Positions 8,443 through 16,453 of a DNA stretch of 64,000 bases are shown here, one piece after another; the first letter of the stretch is position 1; every line of letters starts with the position of its first letter. Below the pieces are notes generated by a model. The model made no database searches, was not told the origin of the DNA, and worked only from the letters and a program-made list of their open reading frames with translations. This DNA comes from DASYRM01 sp036004405 (lineage in GTDB: Bacteria > Acidobacteriota > Vicinamibacteria > Vicinamibacterales > UBA2999): positions 8,519 to 72,518 of the forward strand of contig DASYRM010000028.1 of the NCBI GenBank assembly GCA_036004405.1. The letters run 5' to 3'. The position numbers and the translations under genes are program-made.

Positions 8443-9157
8443 GACCAGCGGGCGCGTCCTGGCGAGAGCCGCATCGGCGGCAGTACTCATCGCTGTCACC
8501 GTGGCTGGCGCCGATGCTCAATCGGCCCTGCGCCAGGAGCGCGCGTTTGCGGCGCGCGTGCAAGACGCCGTTCGCGCCCAGGATCGCGCCGCCGTCGCGG
8601 ACCTCGTCCGCTATCCGACCAGAGTGTCCGTGCGCCTCCGGCCGTTCCCCATCTACGTGGCGGATCGCGCCGCGCTCCTCCAGATGTACGACATGGTCTT
8701 CACGCCGCAGCTGCGCTGCGCCATCGTCGCGAGCCGGGAACCGTCCGCTGGCGAGCCGGCGCCCAAGGACGGGCTGCTCCTGGCGCGTGGCGTCGTCTCG
8801 CTGGCCGGCGGCCGGATCATCGCGGAGCGGTCGGGCCGCGGGATGACCATCACGCGTCTGAGCTCGTTCGGGGATACCGGAACGCGCATGGGCATGCCGC
8901 GGCAGGTGAGCTTTGATACCCAGCGGCGCCCACTCCAGCTCGCCGGACGCGTGCCCGAAAGCGGGGCCGACGCATACACGGTTGCCGCCAAGCCGTCTGA
9001 CCGTGTCGAGGCAAAGATCGACGGGTTTCCGGATCGCACGCTGGCGCTGCAGGTGAACCGGGCGGGCAGCGACTATCGCGTCGAGGTCGTCCGTCGAGCG
9101 GCTTACTGCGAGCCGCCGACCATCCCCTACGTCCTCACCCTCACGCTGACGCACTGA
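8441..9157 (+). CDS. Secreted protein of unknown function
   Basis: A 238-residue protein with a signal peptide (VLIAVTVAGADA, likely cleavage before QSALRQ). I do not recognise the family. The N-terminal third (residues 26-75, RVQDAVRAQDRAAVADLVRYP) resembles the opening helix of SnoaL/DUF4440-type folds, where a short helix pair precedes a PTRVSVRL-like strand; two later Cys residues occur (LRCAI, AYCEPP). The start codon sits in a perfect hairpin with no Shine-Dalgarno, so translation may be structure-controlled. It is probably transcribed alone. Confidence 0.7.
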   Translation: MTSGRVLARAASAAVLIAVTVAGADAQSALRQERAFAARVQDAVRAQDRAAVADLVRYPTRVSVRLRPFPIYVADRAALLQMYDMVFTPQLRCAIVASREPSAGEPAPKDGLLLARGVVSLAGGRIIAERSGRGMTITRLSSFGDTGTRMGMPRQVSFDTQRRPLQLAGRVPESGADAYTVAAKPSDRVEAKIDGFPDRTLALQVNRAGSDYRVEVVRRAAYCEPPTIPYVLTLTLTH

Positions 9158-9182
9158 CCGCCGGTCGGGTACGATCGACAGC

Positions 9183-9995
9183 ATGTCCGCCCGCATGCCG
9201 GTCGTGTTCATTCCACATGGCGGCGGCCCATGGCCCTTCGTGGAGATGGGCTTTCCTCCCGAGGACGTCGCGACGCTCGCCGGCTACCTGCACTCGGTGC
9301 GCGATGTGCCGCCGGTGGCGCCACGTGCGCTGCTCGTCGTGTCGGCGCACTGGGAAGCGCCCGTGCCGACCGTCATGACCTCGGAGCATCCGCCGATGCT
9401 CTACGACTACTACGGCTTCCCGCCCGAGTCGTACACCCTCACCTGGCCGGCGCCGGGGCTACCGGAGCTGGCGTCGCGCGTGCGCGCGCTGCTCGGTGAG
9501 GCCGGGATCGACAACGCGGCAGACGCGACGCGCGGCTACGACCACGGCACGTTCGTCCCGCTCAAGCTCACCTACCCCGACGCCAAGGTGCCGGCCGTGC
9601 AGCTGTCGCTCAAGGAGGGACTCGACCCGGCGGAGCACATCGCCATCGGACGCGCGCTGACCCCGTTGCGCGACGAGGGGATCTTCATCGTGGCCAGCGG
9701 CATGACCTTTCACAACCTGCGGGCGTTTCGCGACCCGCGCGCCGTTCCCGTGTCGGAGGCGTTCGACGGCTGGCTGCGCGAGAGCCTCGTGCTCGACGCC
9801 GACGCCCGCAACGATCGGCTGGCGCACTGGACGTCGGCGCCCGCGGCCCGCGCCGCGCACCCGCGCGAAGAGCATCTGATTCCGCTGATGGTCGCGGCGG
9901 GTGCCGCCGGCGAGGATCGGGCCGAGGTGGCGTTCGACGACACCTTCACCGGCCTGCGGCTGTCCGCGTATCACTTCGGAACATCGAGTACGTAG
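9183..9995 (+). CDS. Class III extradiol dioxygenase, DODA/LigB family
   Basis: Ring-cleaving or YgiD/4,5-DOPA-dioxygenase-like enzyme with one metal ion. The N-terminal FIPHGGGPWP (H12), LLVVSAHWE (H56), the YDHGTFVPLKLTYP block and GMTFHNLRAF are the conserved family stretches, with H12 and H56 as probable metal ligands. Length (270 aa) is normal. The start has no Shine-Dalgarno; TACGAT at 9170-9175 lies 7 nt before ATG, so a leaderless message is likely. The stop codon TAG at 9993-9995 lies inside the CGTAGAGG arm of a palindromic repeat. The substrate is unknown; no aromatic pathway genes are adjacent. Confidence 0.9.
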   Translation: MSARMPVVFIPHGGGPWPFVEMGFPPEDVATLAGYLHSVRDVPPVAPRALLVVSAHWEAPVPTVMTSEHPPMLYDYYGFPPESYTLTWPAPGLPELASRVRALLGEAGIDNAADATRGYDHGTFVPLKLTYPDAKVPAVQLSLKEGLDPAEHIAIGRALTPLRDEGIFIVASGMTFHNLRAFRDPRAVPVSEAFDGWLRESLVLDADARNDRLAHWTSAPAARAAHPREEHLIPLMVAAGAAGEDRAEVAFDDTFTGLRLSAYHFGTSST

Positions 9996-10062
9996 AGGCG
10001 GACCTCGTAGAGGTCCGCCTGCGCCACCCAGGTGGACCTCTTCGAGGTCCACCTCTACGTAC
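9988..10062. repeat. Complete double-hairpin palindromic element between convergent genes
   Basis: Outer arms GTACGTAG (9988-9995) and CTACGTAC (10055-10062) enclose two hairpins: AGGCGGACCT-CGTAG-AGGTCCGCCT (9996-10020) and AGGTGGACCT-CTTCG-AGGTCCACCT (10030-10054), each with a perfect 10-bp stem. It occupies nearly the whole gap between two convergent genes and provides the stop codon of the left one. Confidence 0.88.
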
Positions 10063-10067
10063 CCGTC

Positions 10068-11696
10068 CTATTTGGGCCGTTCGAACGTATCCGAAAACGC
10101 GTCGCGGTCGAAGACCAGATAGTTGATCGTGAACTGATCGGATGTCGTCGGCGCGCCGCCGGGCGAAGCTTCGGCCACCACGCCGGCCGTCGACTCGATG
10201 AGCATCTTCAACCGCAGGATCGTCTTCGACGCATCCCACTTGGGGCTGTCGCGCAGACGAATCTGCGCGATCGAGGGCACATCGGCGCGGGCGATGGGCG
10301 CCGTCATGCTGAGCTCGTCGGTGAAGTCGCCGGCCTGCTCGTAGCTCCACACCACGCGGGCGCGGAGCCCTTCGAGCGGCGTGCGATAGCGCACCACGAT
10401 GCTGTCGAAGTAGCGCGTCGGCGCGTTGAAGGACGGGCTGGTGAGCGAAAAGCCCGCCAGGCTCGGGATCCGCATCTCGTCGCGCAACCCCTGCGTGACG
10501 ATCGAGGGCAGCGCCTTGAGCGACAGATCCCACGTCCACTGCTGGAACTGCGCCTTCTGCGCCCACTCGAGCAGCGGGTTGTTGCCCAGGAACAGCTGCC
10601 TGGCCTGGCCGCCGATGTCCGAAGTGGCGATCCCCTTGTCGGTGATGGCGCGGCCGATGCCGAACAGGCTCGACGCCAGCGCGGTCTTCACCGTCTTGCT
10701 CGTCGTGCTCTGGGCACACGGCTGACCGGCGTTGCGCCCGTCGCTCTCGAGATACGGGTTGTGCACGTAGGTACCGCTGAAGTTCTGGATCTTGATCTGC
10801 GTCGGGTAGGCCTTCAGCGGATCGCGGAACCAGTCGCCTTTGGCGATCGTGTCGCTGGCCTGGTCCCACCCCCATGGCGGTTTGGCCGCGCAGCCGCCAA
10901 TCGGGCCGTTGAACGCGCTGCCGATGCTGGCAGTGCCGCCGCCGGTCATGGCGTACGAGTCGGCGCAGCAGAACGTCGAGCCCACGTCGAACCGGTGCGC
11001 CCACAACGTGTCTTCGATCGACACCAGATCGTAGGTGGCGTTGGGATCGCGATTGCTCTCCGGCACGCCGGCCTTGCCGGTGTAGCGGTAGACGATGCCT
11101 GGAAACGAGCTGCCCGACGCCGCCACGGCGCGGCTCGCCGCCTTGACCCCATGCCCTTCGGCCTCCACGTAGATGGCGGGCCGGCCGGCCACGAACGTGA
11201 TCGCCCCATCGAGCTTGAGCCTGCCGGCCGACACCTTGCGGTTGTCGCGGTTTTCGTACTTGTAGAAGATGTCGTGCGCCAGCGTCTCGAGCAGCACCAC
11301 CTTGCCGAAGGCCGACCCGTCCTTCTCGACGGTGAGCGTCATGCCCTCCAGGTCGTTCTCGTGCTCGGTCTTGGGCGCGAAGCCTTCGTAGGGGCGCGCC
11401 GTGTAGTCGCGCGCGTGATAGAAGGCGTAGGTGATGAAGTAGTGGCTCGTGGACTCGATCACGCTGTAGTACACGCGCCCCGGCAGGTCGAACAGGTAGG
11501 CGTTCCGCCAGTTGTTGTCCCCCTTCCAGTCGCCGTCGTAGTCGAAGCTCGTGATGAAGTCGAGCACCGTGGACCGGCTTTCCTGGAACACGACGGGGGC
11601 GTAATGCTCGGCCAGCCGCCGATGGTCGGCATCGGCGCCGGCGGCCAGGGCAGTCACACCGAGCAGCAGGGCGAGGGTCAGGGAGAGCGCCTTCAT
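10068..11696 (-). CDS. Secreted protein of unknown function, Vps62/DUF946-like N-terminus
   Basis: A 542-residue protein with a signal peptide (LTLALLLGVTALAAG). The opening RRLAEHYAPVVFQES, followed by YYSVIESTSHYFITYAFYHARD and HENDLEGMTLTVEKD, resembles the Vps62/DUF946 pattern of acidic and aromatic residues; beyond about residue 250 I recognise nothing. A Cys pair (STFCCADS) and others suggest disulfides in the periplasm. TAGGAT at 11704-11709 (minus strand) ends 7 nt before ATG 11696 with no Shine-Dalgarno, again suggesting a leaderless mRNA. Convergent with the dioxygenase gene. Confidence 0.75.
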   Translation of the reverse strand: MKALSLTLALLLGVTALAAGADADHRRLAEHYAPVVFQESRSTVLDFITSFDYDGDWKGDNNWRNAYLFDLPGRVYYSVIESTSHYFITYAFYHARDYTARPYEGFAPKTEHENDLEGMTLTVEKDGSAFGKVVLLETLAHDIFYKYENRDNRKVSAGRLKLDGAITFVAGRPAIYVEAEGHGVKAASRAVAASGSSFPGIVYRYTGKAGVPESNRDPNATYDLVSIEDTLWAHRFDVGSTFCCADSYAMTGGGTASIGSAFNGPIGGCAAKPPWGWDQASDTIAKGDWFRDPLKAYPTQIKIQNFSGTYVHNPYLESDGRNAGQPCAQSTTSKTVKTALASSLFGIGRAITDKGIATSDIGGQARQLFLGNNPLLEWAQKAQFQQWTWDLSLKALPSIVTQGLRDEMRIPSLAGFSLTSPSFNAPTRYFDSIVVRYRTPLEGLRARVVWSYEQAGDFTDELSMTAPIARADVPSIAQIRLRDSPKWDASKTILRLKMLIESTAGVVAEASPGGAPTTSDQFTINYLVFDRDAFSDTFERPK

Positions 11697-11855
11697 GCGC
11701 CGGATCCTAGTGGGCGTTTCGGTGCGCGATCAAGGATCCGGTGTCGCGATCGCTCAATTAGCCCGAATTAATCCGCCCTTCAGGTGCGGTAAAGGCCGGC
11801 CCCTCATCCTGGACGGGATGGCCGGCGGCGGTGCCGGCCGCGAAGGAGCACAGCC
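11697..11855. promoter_or_regulatory. Divergent promoter region before the HHH-protein gene
   Basis: It holds the minus-strand TAGGAT hexamer for the upstream gene and, on the plus strand, a GC-rich leader with self-complementary GGCCGG/CCGGCC segments (about 11793-11843) ending in AAGGAG, a strong ribosome site before ATG 11856. The AATTAGCCCGAATTAAT stretch near 11756 is unusually AT-rich. Confidence 0.4.
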
Positions 11856-12176
11856 ATGCGATATCTAGTGAAGGCCCTCGGAATCGGAGCTTTGGCGCTC
11901 ATGGTGGCCGCTTCGGCCGCGCAGGCGCAGACGGCGAAGCACCACACCGGCATCACGAAAACGTCGGCCAAAACCCCCGCGCCGGTGCAACTGCTTGACC
12001 TCAACTCGGCCTCGAAGGACGAGCTGGCGGCCCTCCCGGGCATCGGCGACGCCTACGCCGCCAAGATCATCGGCGGACGTCCATACAAGGCCAAGACCGA
12101 CCTGACGTCGCGGAAGATCCTGCCGTCGGCCACGTACAAGAAGATCGCCCCGCTCGTCATCGCTCGTCACACGTAG
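11856..12176 (+). CDS. Small secreted helix-hairpin-helix protein (ComEA-like)
   Basis: A 106-residue protein: signal peptide (LGIGALALMVAASAAQA), a low-complexity Lys/Thr linker, then one HhH motif, LLDLNSASKDELAALPGIGDAYAAKIIGGRPYKAKTDL. LDLNSAS-ELAALPGIG is the ComEA/DNA-binding HhH consensus, so it may bind DNA outside the cytoplasm, as in competence or biofilm matrix; that role is an inference from the family. A strong AAGGAG ribosome site precedes the ATG. Confidence 0.88.
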   Translation: MRYLVKALGIGALALMVAASAAQAQTAKHHTGITKTSAKTPAPVQLLDLNSASKDELAALPGIGDAYAAKIIGGRPYKAKTDLTSRKILPSATYKKIAPLVIARHT

Positions 12177-12198
12177 CCCCCCCGGGGCACGGCCGGCA

Positions 12199-12723
12199 TC
12201 AGCCTCCGAGCTGCACGCCGACCGTGCCCGCCACGCGGGTATGCAGTTCCCACCCGAAACGCGCCTCGCCACCGATGTAAACCCGTTGCGTCACCCACAC
12301 GCGAGCGCCGCCTCCAGCCGTGAACGTGCCCTCGTTGGACGCGAACGTCAGGGGGCCGAACCGGTCGGAGTGCCGGAAGAAGCCGGCGCCCCCGAGCACG
12401 TACGGCACCACCAGGCCGGGCCGTTGCGCGCTGCGCGACACCAGATCCCAGGCGACGTTGCCGGTGACGAAGAGATCGCGATCCGAGCCCGGCCCTCTCA
12501 TGTAGGTCACCTCGGGCCCGATGCTCACGCGTGGCGTCACCGGCCATCGCGCCAGCCCGCCCACGAGCGCGTGTGAGACGGTCGCGTCGTCCACGAACCC
12601 TGCGTAGCCAGCCGTGACCTCCAGAGCCGGCGCCGCGGGCTGGGCAAACGCCCCGTTTGCAAAGACCAGACATCCCGCCACGAAGAGCCCCAACACGACC
12701 CACAGCCGTTCGATCGTTGTCAC
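12199..12723 (-). CDS. Outer-membrane beta-barrel protein (small, unknown role)
   Basis: A 174-residue protein with GTG start at 12723 behind GGAGG. The signal peptide (LFVAGCLVFANGAFA) is followed by alternating short beta strands (TAGYAGF, PRVSIGPEVTYMRGP, GTFTAGGGARVWVTQRVYIGGEARFGWE) ending in VGVQLGG, typical of an 8-stranded outer-membrane barrel. Ligand and function cannot be inferred. Convergent with the HHH gene, 22 nt apart. Confidence 0.8.
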   Translation of the reverse strand: MTTIERLWVVLGLFVAGCLVFANGAFAQPAAPALEVTAGYAGFVDDATVSHALVGGLARWPVTPRVSIGPEVTYMRGPGSDRDLFVTGNVAWDLVSRSAQRPGLVVPYVLGGAGFFRHSDRFGPLTFASNEGTFTAGGGARVWVTQRVYIGGEARFGWELHTRVAGTVGVQLGG

Positions 12724-13033
12724 ACTTCCCTCCCGACCCTGGCCCCCGCCACCCAGCCCCCTCTAGTCTTCTTCTTAGGTGCCAGCCAGGAGCAAAGCGG
12801 CTCACACTCCGAACTCCGGGTTGCGAAACGCGGTTTCGCCGGCCGTAAGCGTCGCGCGGCGAAACAAGATGAAATCTGGCCGGGCTTGGCCGTCGTATCG
12901 CTGGCAGGGATCCTGCTCAATGCGCCGCCGCGGGCGGCGCCTGTCAGCACTGGCGCAGGCGGTCGTGTCGCCAGCGGGCGGTCAAATGTTTCAGCGGGCG
13001 GTTTCGGGCGCCCGATCACAAGGAGTGGACTCC
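12724..13033. other. 310-nt intergenic region with a GCGAAAC inverted repeat
   Basis: Promoter region for two divergent genes (12723 minus, 13034 plus). GCGAAAC (12823-12829) and GTTTCGC (12833-12839) form a tight palindrome, and a third GCGAAAC occurs near 12862. No open reading frame here has family character. AAGGAG at 13019-13024 serves the next gene. Confidence 0.4.
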
Positions 13034-13519
13034 ATGAAGAGAGCACTACACGTGGGCGCGGCGATGGTGGCGGCCCTGCTGATTGGCGCGGCGGGCGCCT
13101 CGGCCCAGGTCGTCGTGGCCACCGCCACGCTGGGCGGCGGTGAAGAGACGCCGATCCTGTTGTCGGGCGCGGCGGGCACGGCCGAGGTGGCCATCGACAC
13201 GACGGCCAAGGAGTTTGCCGTCACGCTCCGGATCTTCAACATTCCCACGACCACGACCGCGGGCCACATTCACGTGGGGTCCAAGGGCATCGCCGGGCCC
13301 GTCGTGATCGACTTCCCGGCCATCGCCGGACGCCTGGGCGACTTCGTCACCACGTTCCGAGTGGGCGAGGCGTCGTTCCGCGCCAACGCGGCGATCGGCA
13401 TCAACTCGATCGACGACGTGATCCAGGCCGTGGCCAACGGCAACGCCTACGTGAACATCCACACCACGACGTTCCCGGGCGGCGAGATTCGCGGCCAGCT
13501 CGTACCGAAAGTCCCGTAG
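13034..13519 (+). CDS. Secreted CHRD-domain protein
   Basis: A 161-residue protein from ATG 13034, ten bases after AAGGAG. Signal peptide (AAMVAALLIGAAGASAQ) then a single CHRD domain: GGGEETPILLSGAAGTAEVAID near the start, TAGHIHVGSKGIAGPVVIDF in the middle, and NAYVNIHTTTFPGGEIRGQL at the end, the hallmark C-terminal block. CHRD domains are extracellular beta sandwiches first defined in chordin; their bacterial function is not established. It is probably a single-gene unit. Confidence 0.92.
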   Translation: MKRALHVGAAMVAALLIGAAGASAQVVVATATLGGGEETPILLSGAAGTAEVAIDTTAKEFAVTLRIFNIPTTTTAGHIHVGSKGIAGPVVIDFPAIAGRLGDFVTTFRVGEASFRANAAIGINSIDDVIQAVANGNAYVNIHTTTFPGGEIRGQLVPKVP

Positions 13520-13618
13520 CAGTACGGAACTCACTGCCAGGTAGGCAGGTGAGCGGGCAAGGGTGCGGCAATACTCCGCTCCCACCTGCCTTCCTGCTTA
13601 CCAGCCCACCTGCCTATA

Positions 13619-13858
13619 ATGGGCGTGCTGAATCCGACGCCCACTCTCGATCGCGTGGCCACCCTGTGGCGGCTCGAATGGAACGACGAGCGGCTGCTGT
13701 GCGCCGTCTACCGCGGGGCCGGCGGTCTTCAGCTCTGTGTCGAGTCGCCGACCGGCATCATCGCTTCCGAACGCTTCGCGCTCAAGCCGCGCGCCGTCTC
13801 GCGCATGCGGGCGCTGCGCGACTCGCTGCTCCGCCGTGGCTGGCGCGAGCTTCCTTAG
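13619..13858 (+). CDS. Small protein of unknown function (79 aa)
   Basis: Not recognised. The sequence reads as a mixed alpha/beta cytosolic protein (RLEWNDERLLCAVYRGAGGLQLCVESPTG, then a basic helix LKPRAVSRMRALRDSLLRRGW), with no signal peptide. A perfect TATAAT at 13615-13620 overlaps the ATG at 13619, which would place the transcript start downstream of it; the GTG at 13625 may be the true start. Composition and codon use match the neighbouring genes, so I think it is real. Confidence 0.6.
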   Translation: MGVLNPTPTLDRVATLWRLEWNDERLLCAVYRGAGGLQLCVESPTGIIASERFALKPRAVSRMRALRDSLLRRGWRELP

Positions 13859-13897
13859 ACGCCGCGGCCCGCTAACAACACTGAGTCGTACATAGAA

Positions 13898-13915
13898 GCG
13901 GACCTTCAGGTCCGC
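13898..13915. repeat. Palindromic dispersed repeat (short form) between convergent genes
   Basis: GCGGACCT (13898-13905), TC, AGGTCCGC (13908-13915), preceded by a decayed GTACATAGAA version of the outer arm. It ends 6 nt before the pyruvate kinase stop. Confidence 0.75.
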
Positions 13916-13921
13916 CTCCAG

Positions 13922-15334
13922 CTACACCGTTTGCAGCTTCAGGAAATTCGACGGGCCCGACCCGAGCTCGGGGCTCATGCTCACGAGCACGACGGCGGAG
14001 CCCGCCGGCACGATGCCACGTGACACCAGCGTGGCGCCGATGCGCCGCGCCGCCACGTCGATGTCGCCCGACAGGTCCGCAAGCAGCGGCTCCACACCCC
14101 AGGACAACGCCAGACGCCGGAACACCGGCTCCTGATCCGTCGCGGCAACGATGGTCGTGGTCGGCCGGAGTGCCGAGAGCAGCGCCGCGGTCTTTCCGCC
14201 TCGCGTGACCGCGACGATCGCCGACGCGTGTCCCCGCTCTGCCAGGGTGACCGCCGCCTCGCAGATGGCCTGGCCGTGCGGCGCGCGCACGTGCGCCTCC
14301 TGGAGCGGGACCCGGGGCGCGGGCAGGTGCTCGGCGTCGCGCAGCACCAGATCCAGGATCTGGATCGCCTTGGACGGATAGGTGCCCACCGCCGTCTCGC
14401 CGGCGAGCATGACGGCGTCCGCGCCGTCGCCGACGGCGTTGGCGGCATCGCTCACCTCGGCGCGTGTGGGCCGGGGCTCTTTGATCATCGACTCGAACAC
14501 CTGCGTCGCCACGATCACCGGCACGCCGAACGTACGCGCGCGCAGGCAGATGGCCTTCTGCACCCGCGGCACGCTCTGCAGCGGCAGCTCCAGACCGAGG
14601 TCACCGCGCGCCACCATCACCGCCTCGCACGCGTGCAGGATGTCGTCGAGCGCCTCGATGGCCTCGGGACGTTCGAGCTTCGCCACGAGCGGCAGGTCCG
14701 GGGCGCCCGCGTCGCGAAGCGCCGCCCGCGCCTGCCGCAGATCGTCGGCGCTCAGCACGAAGCTCATGGCCACGAGGTCCACGCCCGCCTCCACCCCGAA
14801 CGCGAGGTCGGCCTTGTCCTTCTCGGTGAGCCCCGACGCGGGCAGCGGCACGCCGGGCGCGTTGATCCCCTTGTGCTCGCCGAGCACGCCACCGTCGATG
14901 ACCACGGTGCTGATCTGCTGGCGGTCGCTCGTCTCGACGCGCAGCTGGATGCGCCCGTCGTCGAGCAGGAGCATGTCGCCCGGCTTGACCAGCGACGGCA
15001 GGTATTCGTAGCTCGTGGACACGCGCCCCGGCGCGCCGAGGAAGTTGCCCACGGCAATCGCCAGCTCGTCGCCCTTGGCGAGCGTGATGGGCGTGTGGTC
15101 GCGCAGCAGGCCGGTGCGGATCTTGGGCCCGCTCAGGTCCTGGAGCAACGCCACGCTGCGCCCGGCCTCGGCGGCCAGCGCACGGATGCGCGCCACCACC
15201 TCGCCGTGCGCCTGGTGAGAGCCGTGTGAGAAGTTGAGGCGAAAGACGTCGACGCCGGCCGCCATGAGGTCACGGAGTGGCCCCTCCGTGCTCGTGGCCG
15301 GGCCGACAGTGGCAATGATCTTGGTCCGCCGCAT
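13922..15334 (-). CDS. pyk: Pyruvate kinase
   Basis: Converts phosphoenolpyruvate and ADP to pyruvate and ATP, the last step of glycolysis. Full length (470 aa). The N-terminal RRTKIIATVGPAT and FRLNFSHGSH supply phosphate and metal contacts. LVAKLERPEAIEALDDIL holds the catalytic-lysine segment (K in AKLE), MVARGDLGLE the Mg ligands, and VIVATQVFESMIKEPRPTRAEVSDAANAVGDGADAVMLAGETAVG the adenine/Thr region; the usual MLESM is VFESM here. The C-terminal alpha/beta domain is complete. Monocistronic; GATACT lies upstream, 11 nt from the ATG. Confidence 0.97.
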   Translation of the reverse strand: MRRTKIIATVGPATSTEGPLRDLMAAGVDVFRLNFSHGSHQAHGEVVARIRALAAEAGRSVALLQDLSGPKIRTGLLRDHTPITLAKGDELAIAVGNFLGAPGRVSTSYEYLPSLVKPGDMLLLDDGRIQLRVETSDRQQISTVVIDGGVLGEHKGINAPGVPLPASGLTEKDKADLAFGVEAGVDLVAMSFVLSADDLRQARAALRDAGAPDLPLVAKLERPEAIEALDDILHACEAVMVARGDLGLELPLQSVPRVQKAICLRARTFGVPVIVATQVFESMIKEPRPTRAEVSDAANAVGDGADAVMLAGETAVGTYPSKAIQILDLVLRDAEHLPAPRVPLQEAHVRAPHGQAICEAAVTLAERGHASAIVAVTRGGKTAALLSALRPTTTIVAATDQEPVFRRLALSWGVEPLLADLSGDIDVAARRIGATLVSRGIVPAGSAVVLVSMSPELGSGPSNFLKLQTV

Positions 15335-15398
15335 GGCGGACCAAGAGTATCCCGGCCCCAGGCCTACGTCCTAAGGCCCAAGGTGCAAGGCCCAAGGC

Positions 15399-16298
15399 CT
15401 ACTTCAAGTACCAGTGCGCCGAAACGCCCACCATCATGCCGTCGAGGGTGTAGCCCACGAACGGACTCTGATACCACTGGTAGCCGACGTCGGCGCTCAG
15501 CCCCAAACGGGGCACTGCCGACAGCGTGAGCTCCGCGCCGCCGAAGAACTGCGCGGCCATCCGCGTGTCCGACGTTGACAGACCCGTCACCGGATCGTTG
15601 ACCGAGGCGCGCAGCATGTGCGCGCCCGCGCCCACGTAGGGACGCAGCCACGTGCTGTCCGACACGTGATCGCGGAAGGCGTACAGCACCCGCGGCCCGA
15701 CCTGCGTGGACGACATGCGCGTGAAGAACACGTCGTTCGACATCGAAGTATGGGTGACGTCGATCTGGACGCCGAACTTCTGCGACTTCGTCCAGCCGCG
15801 CGCGCTGAATCCCGCGCCGATCGCCGAGCCGCCGATCTGTCCACCCAGGCCGAAGCGGTGCGTCGGCGCCACGTAGCCCGTGGGCACCAAAGCCGGCCGC
15901 GGACGCACGCCGGGGACCGCCTGCGCCGAGGCGGCGCTCGCGGCAGGGGCCGCGGGCGCCGAGGCAGAGCGCTGCGCGGACGCCGCCGCCTTCGTCGCGG
16001 GCGCGGCCGCCGTCACCGGCACGACTGGGCCAAGCCCGCCCATCGCGCCGGCGTTCTTCCGGATGTAGCCGACGCCGTCCGGCGCCTGCGACCAGGCCAC
16101 CTTTACCCAGCTGCCGACGTCGCGCGTCACCACGAGCGTGGCGCCCTGCTTCGCTTCGCCGATGACGGGGCTGACGTTGGTCGGCGCCTTGTAGATGCTG
16201 GCCGACGGCGCGCTGACGGTGAAGTGCGTGTTCTGTGCATGCACGGTCGAGGCGGTGAAGCACAGGGCGGCGGCAATGGCAATCCGCATGCGGATCAT
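15399..16298 (-). CDS. Secreted SH3-domain protein with C-terminal outer-membrane barrel
   Basis: A 299-residue protein from ATG 16298 behind GGAGGAAC. After a signal peptide (IAAALCFTASTVHAQ), residues of about 28-85 form a bacterial SH3-like domain (SIYKAPTNVSPVIGEAKQGATL ... WVKVAWSQAPDGVGYI). An Ala/Pro linker (95-150) leads to a beta-barrel half ending in VGVSAHWYLK, an aromatic-rich terminus typical of outer-membrane proteins. Such proteins may tether the envelope to peptidoglycan through the SH3 domain; that is inference. Direct repeats AAGGCCCAAGG lie just downstream (15373-15400). Confidence 0.8.
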   Translation of the reverse strand: MIRMRIAIAAALCFTASTVHAQNTHFTVSAPSASIYKAPTNVSPVIGEAKQGATLVVTRDVGSWVKVAWSQAPDGVGYIRKNAGAMGGLGPVVPVTAAAPATKAAASAQRSASAPAAPAASAASAQAVPGVRPRPALVPTGYVAPTHRFGLGGQIGGSAIGAGFSARGWTKSQKFGVQIDVTHTSMSNDVFFTRMSSTQVGPRVLYAFRDHVSDSTWLRPYVGAGAHMLRASVNDPVTGLSTSDTRMAAQFFGGAELTLSAVPRLGLSADVGYQWYQSPFVGYTLDGMMVGVSAHWYLK

Positions 16299-16453
16299 GG
16301 CTGTTCCTCCTGCGGCTTCCCGGACCTGCCTGCGGGCGCCCGCACGGGTGACGATTCCGTCACCGCACGCACGACCACCGTAGCCAAATGGCCGGAGAAC
16401 CGCGTCTGGACGGGGTACGAGCAAACTGCGTGCTGGGGCTTAAAATGCGCTTC

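Noticed and set aside
11763..11855. Possible riboswitch before the HHH gene
   Set aside because: GC-rich and self-complementary, but it does not match the c-di-GMP, fluoride or other riboswitch cores I know; it is kept only as a leader region.
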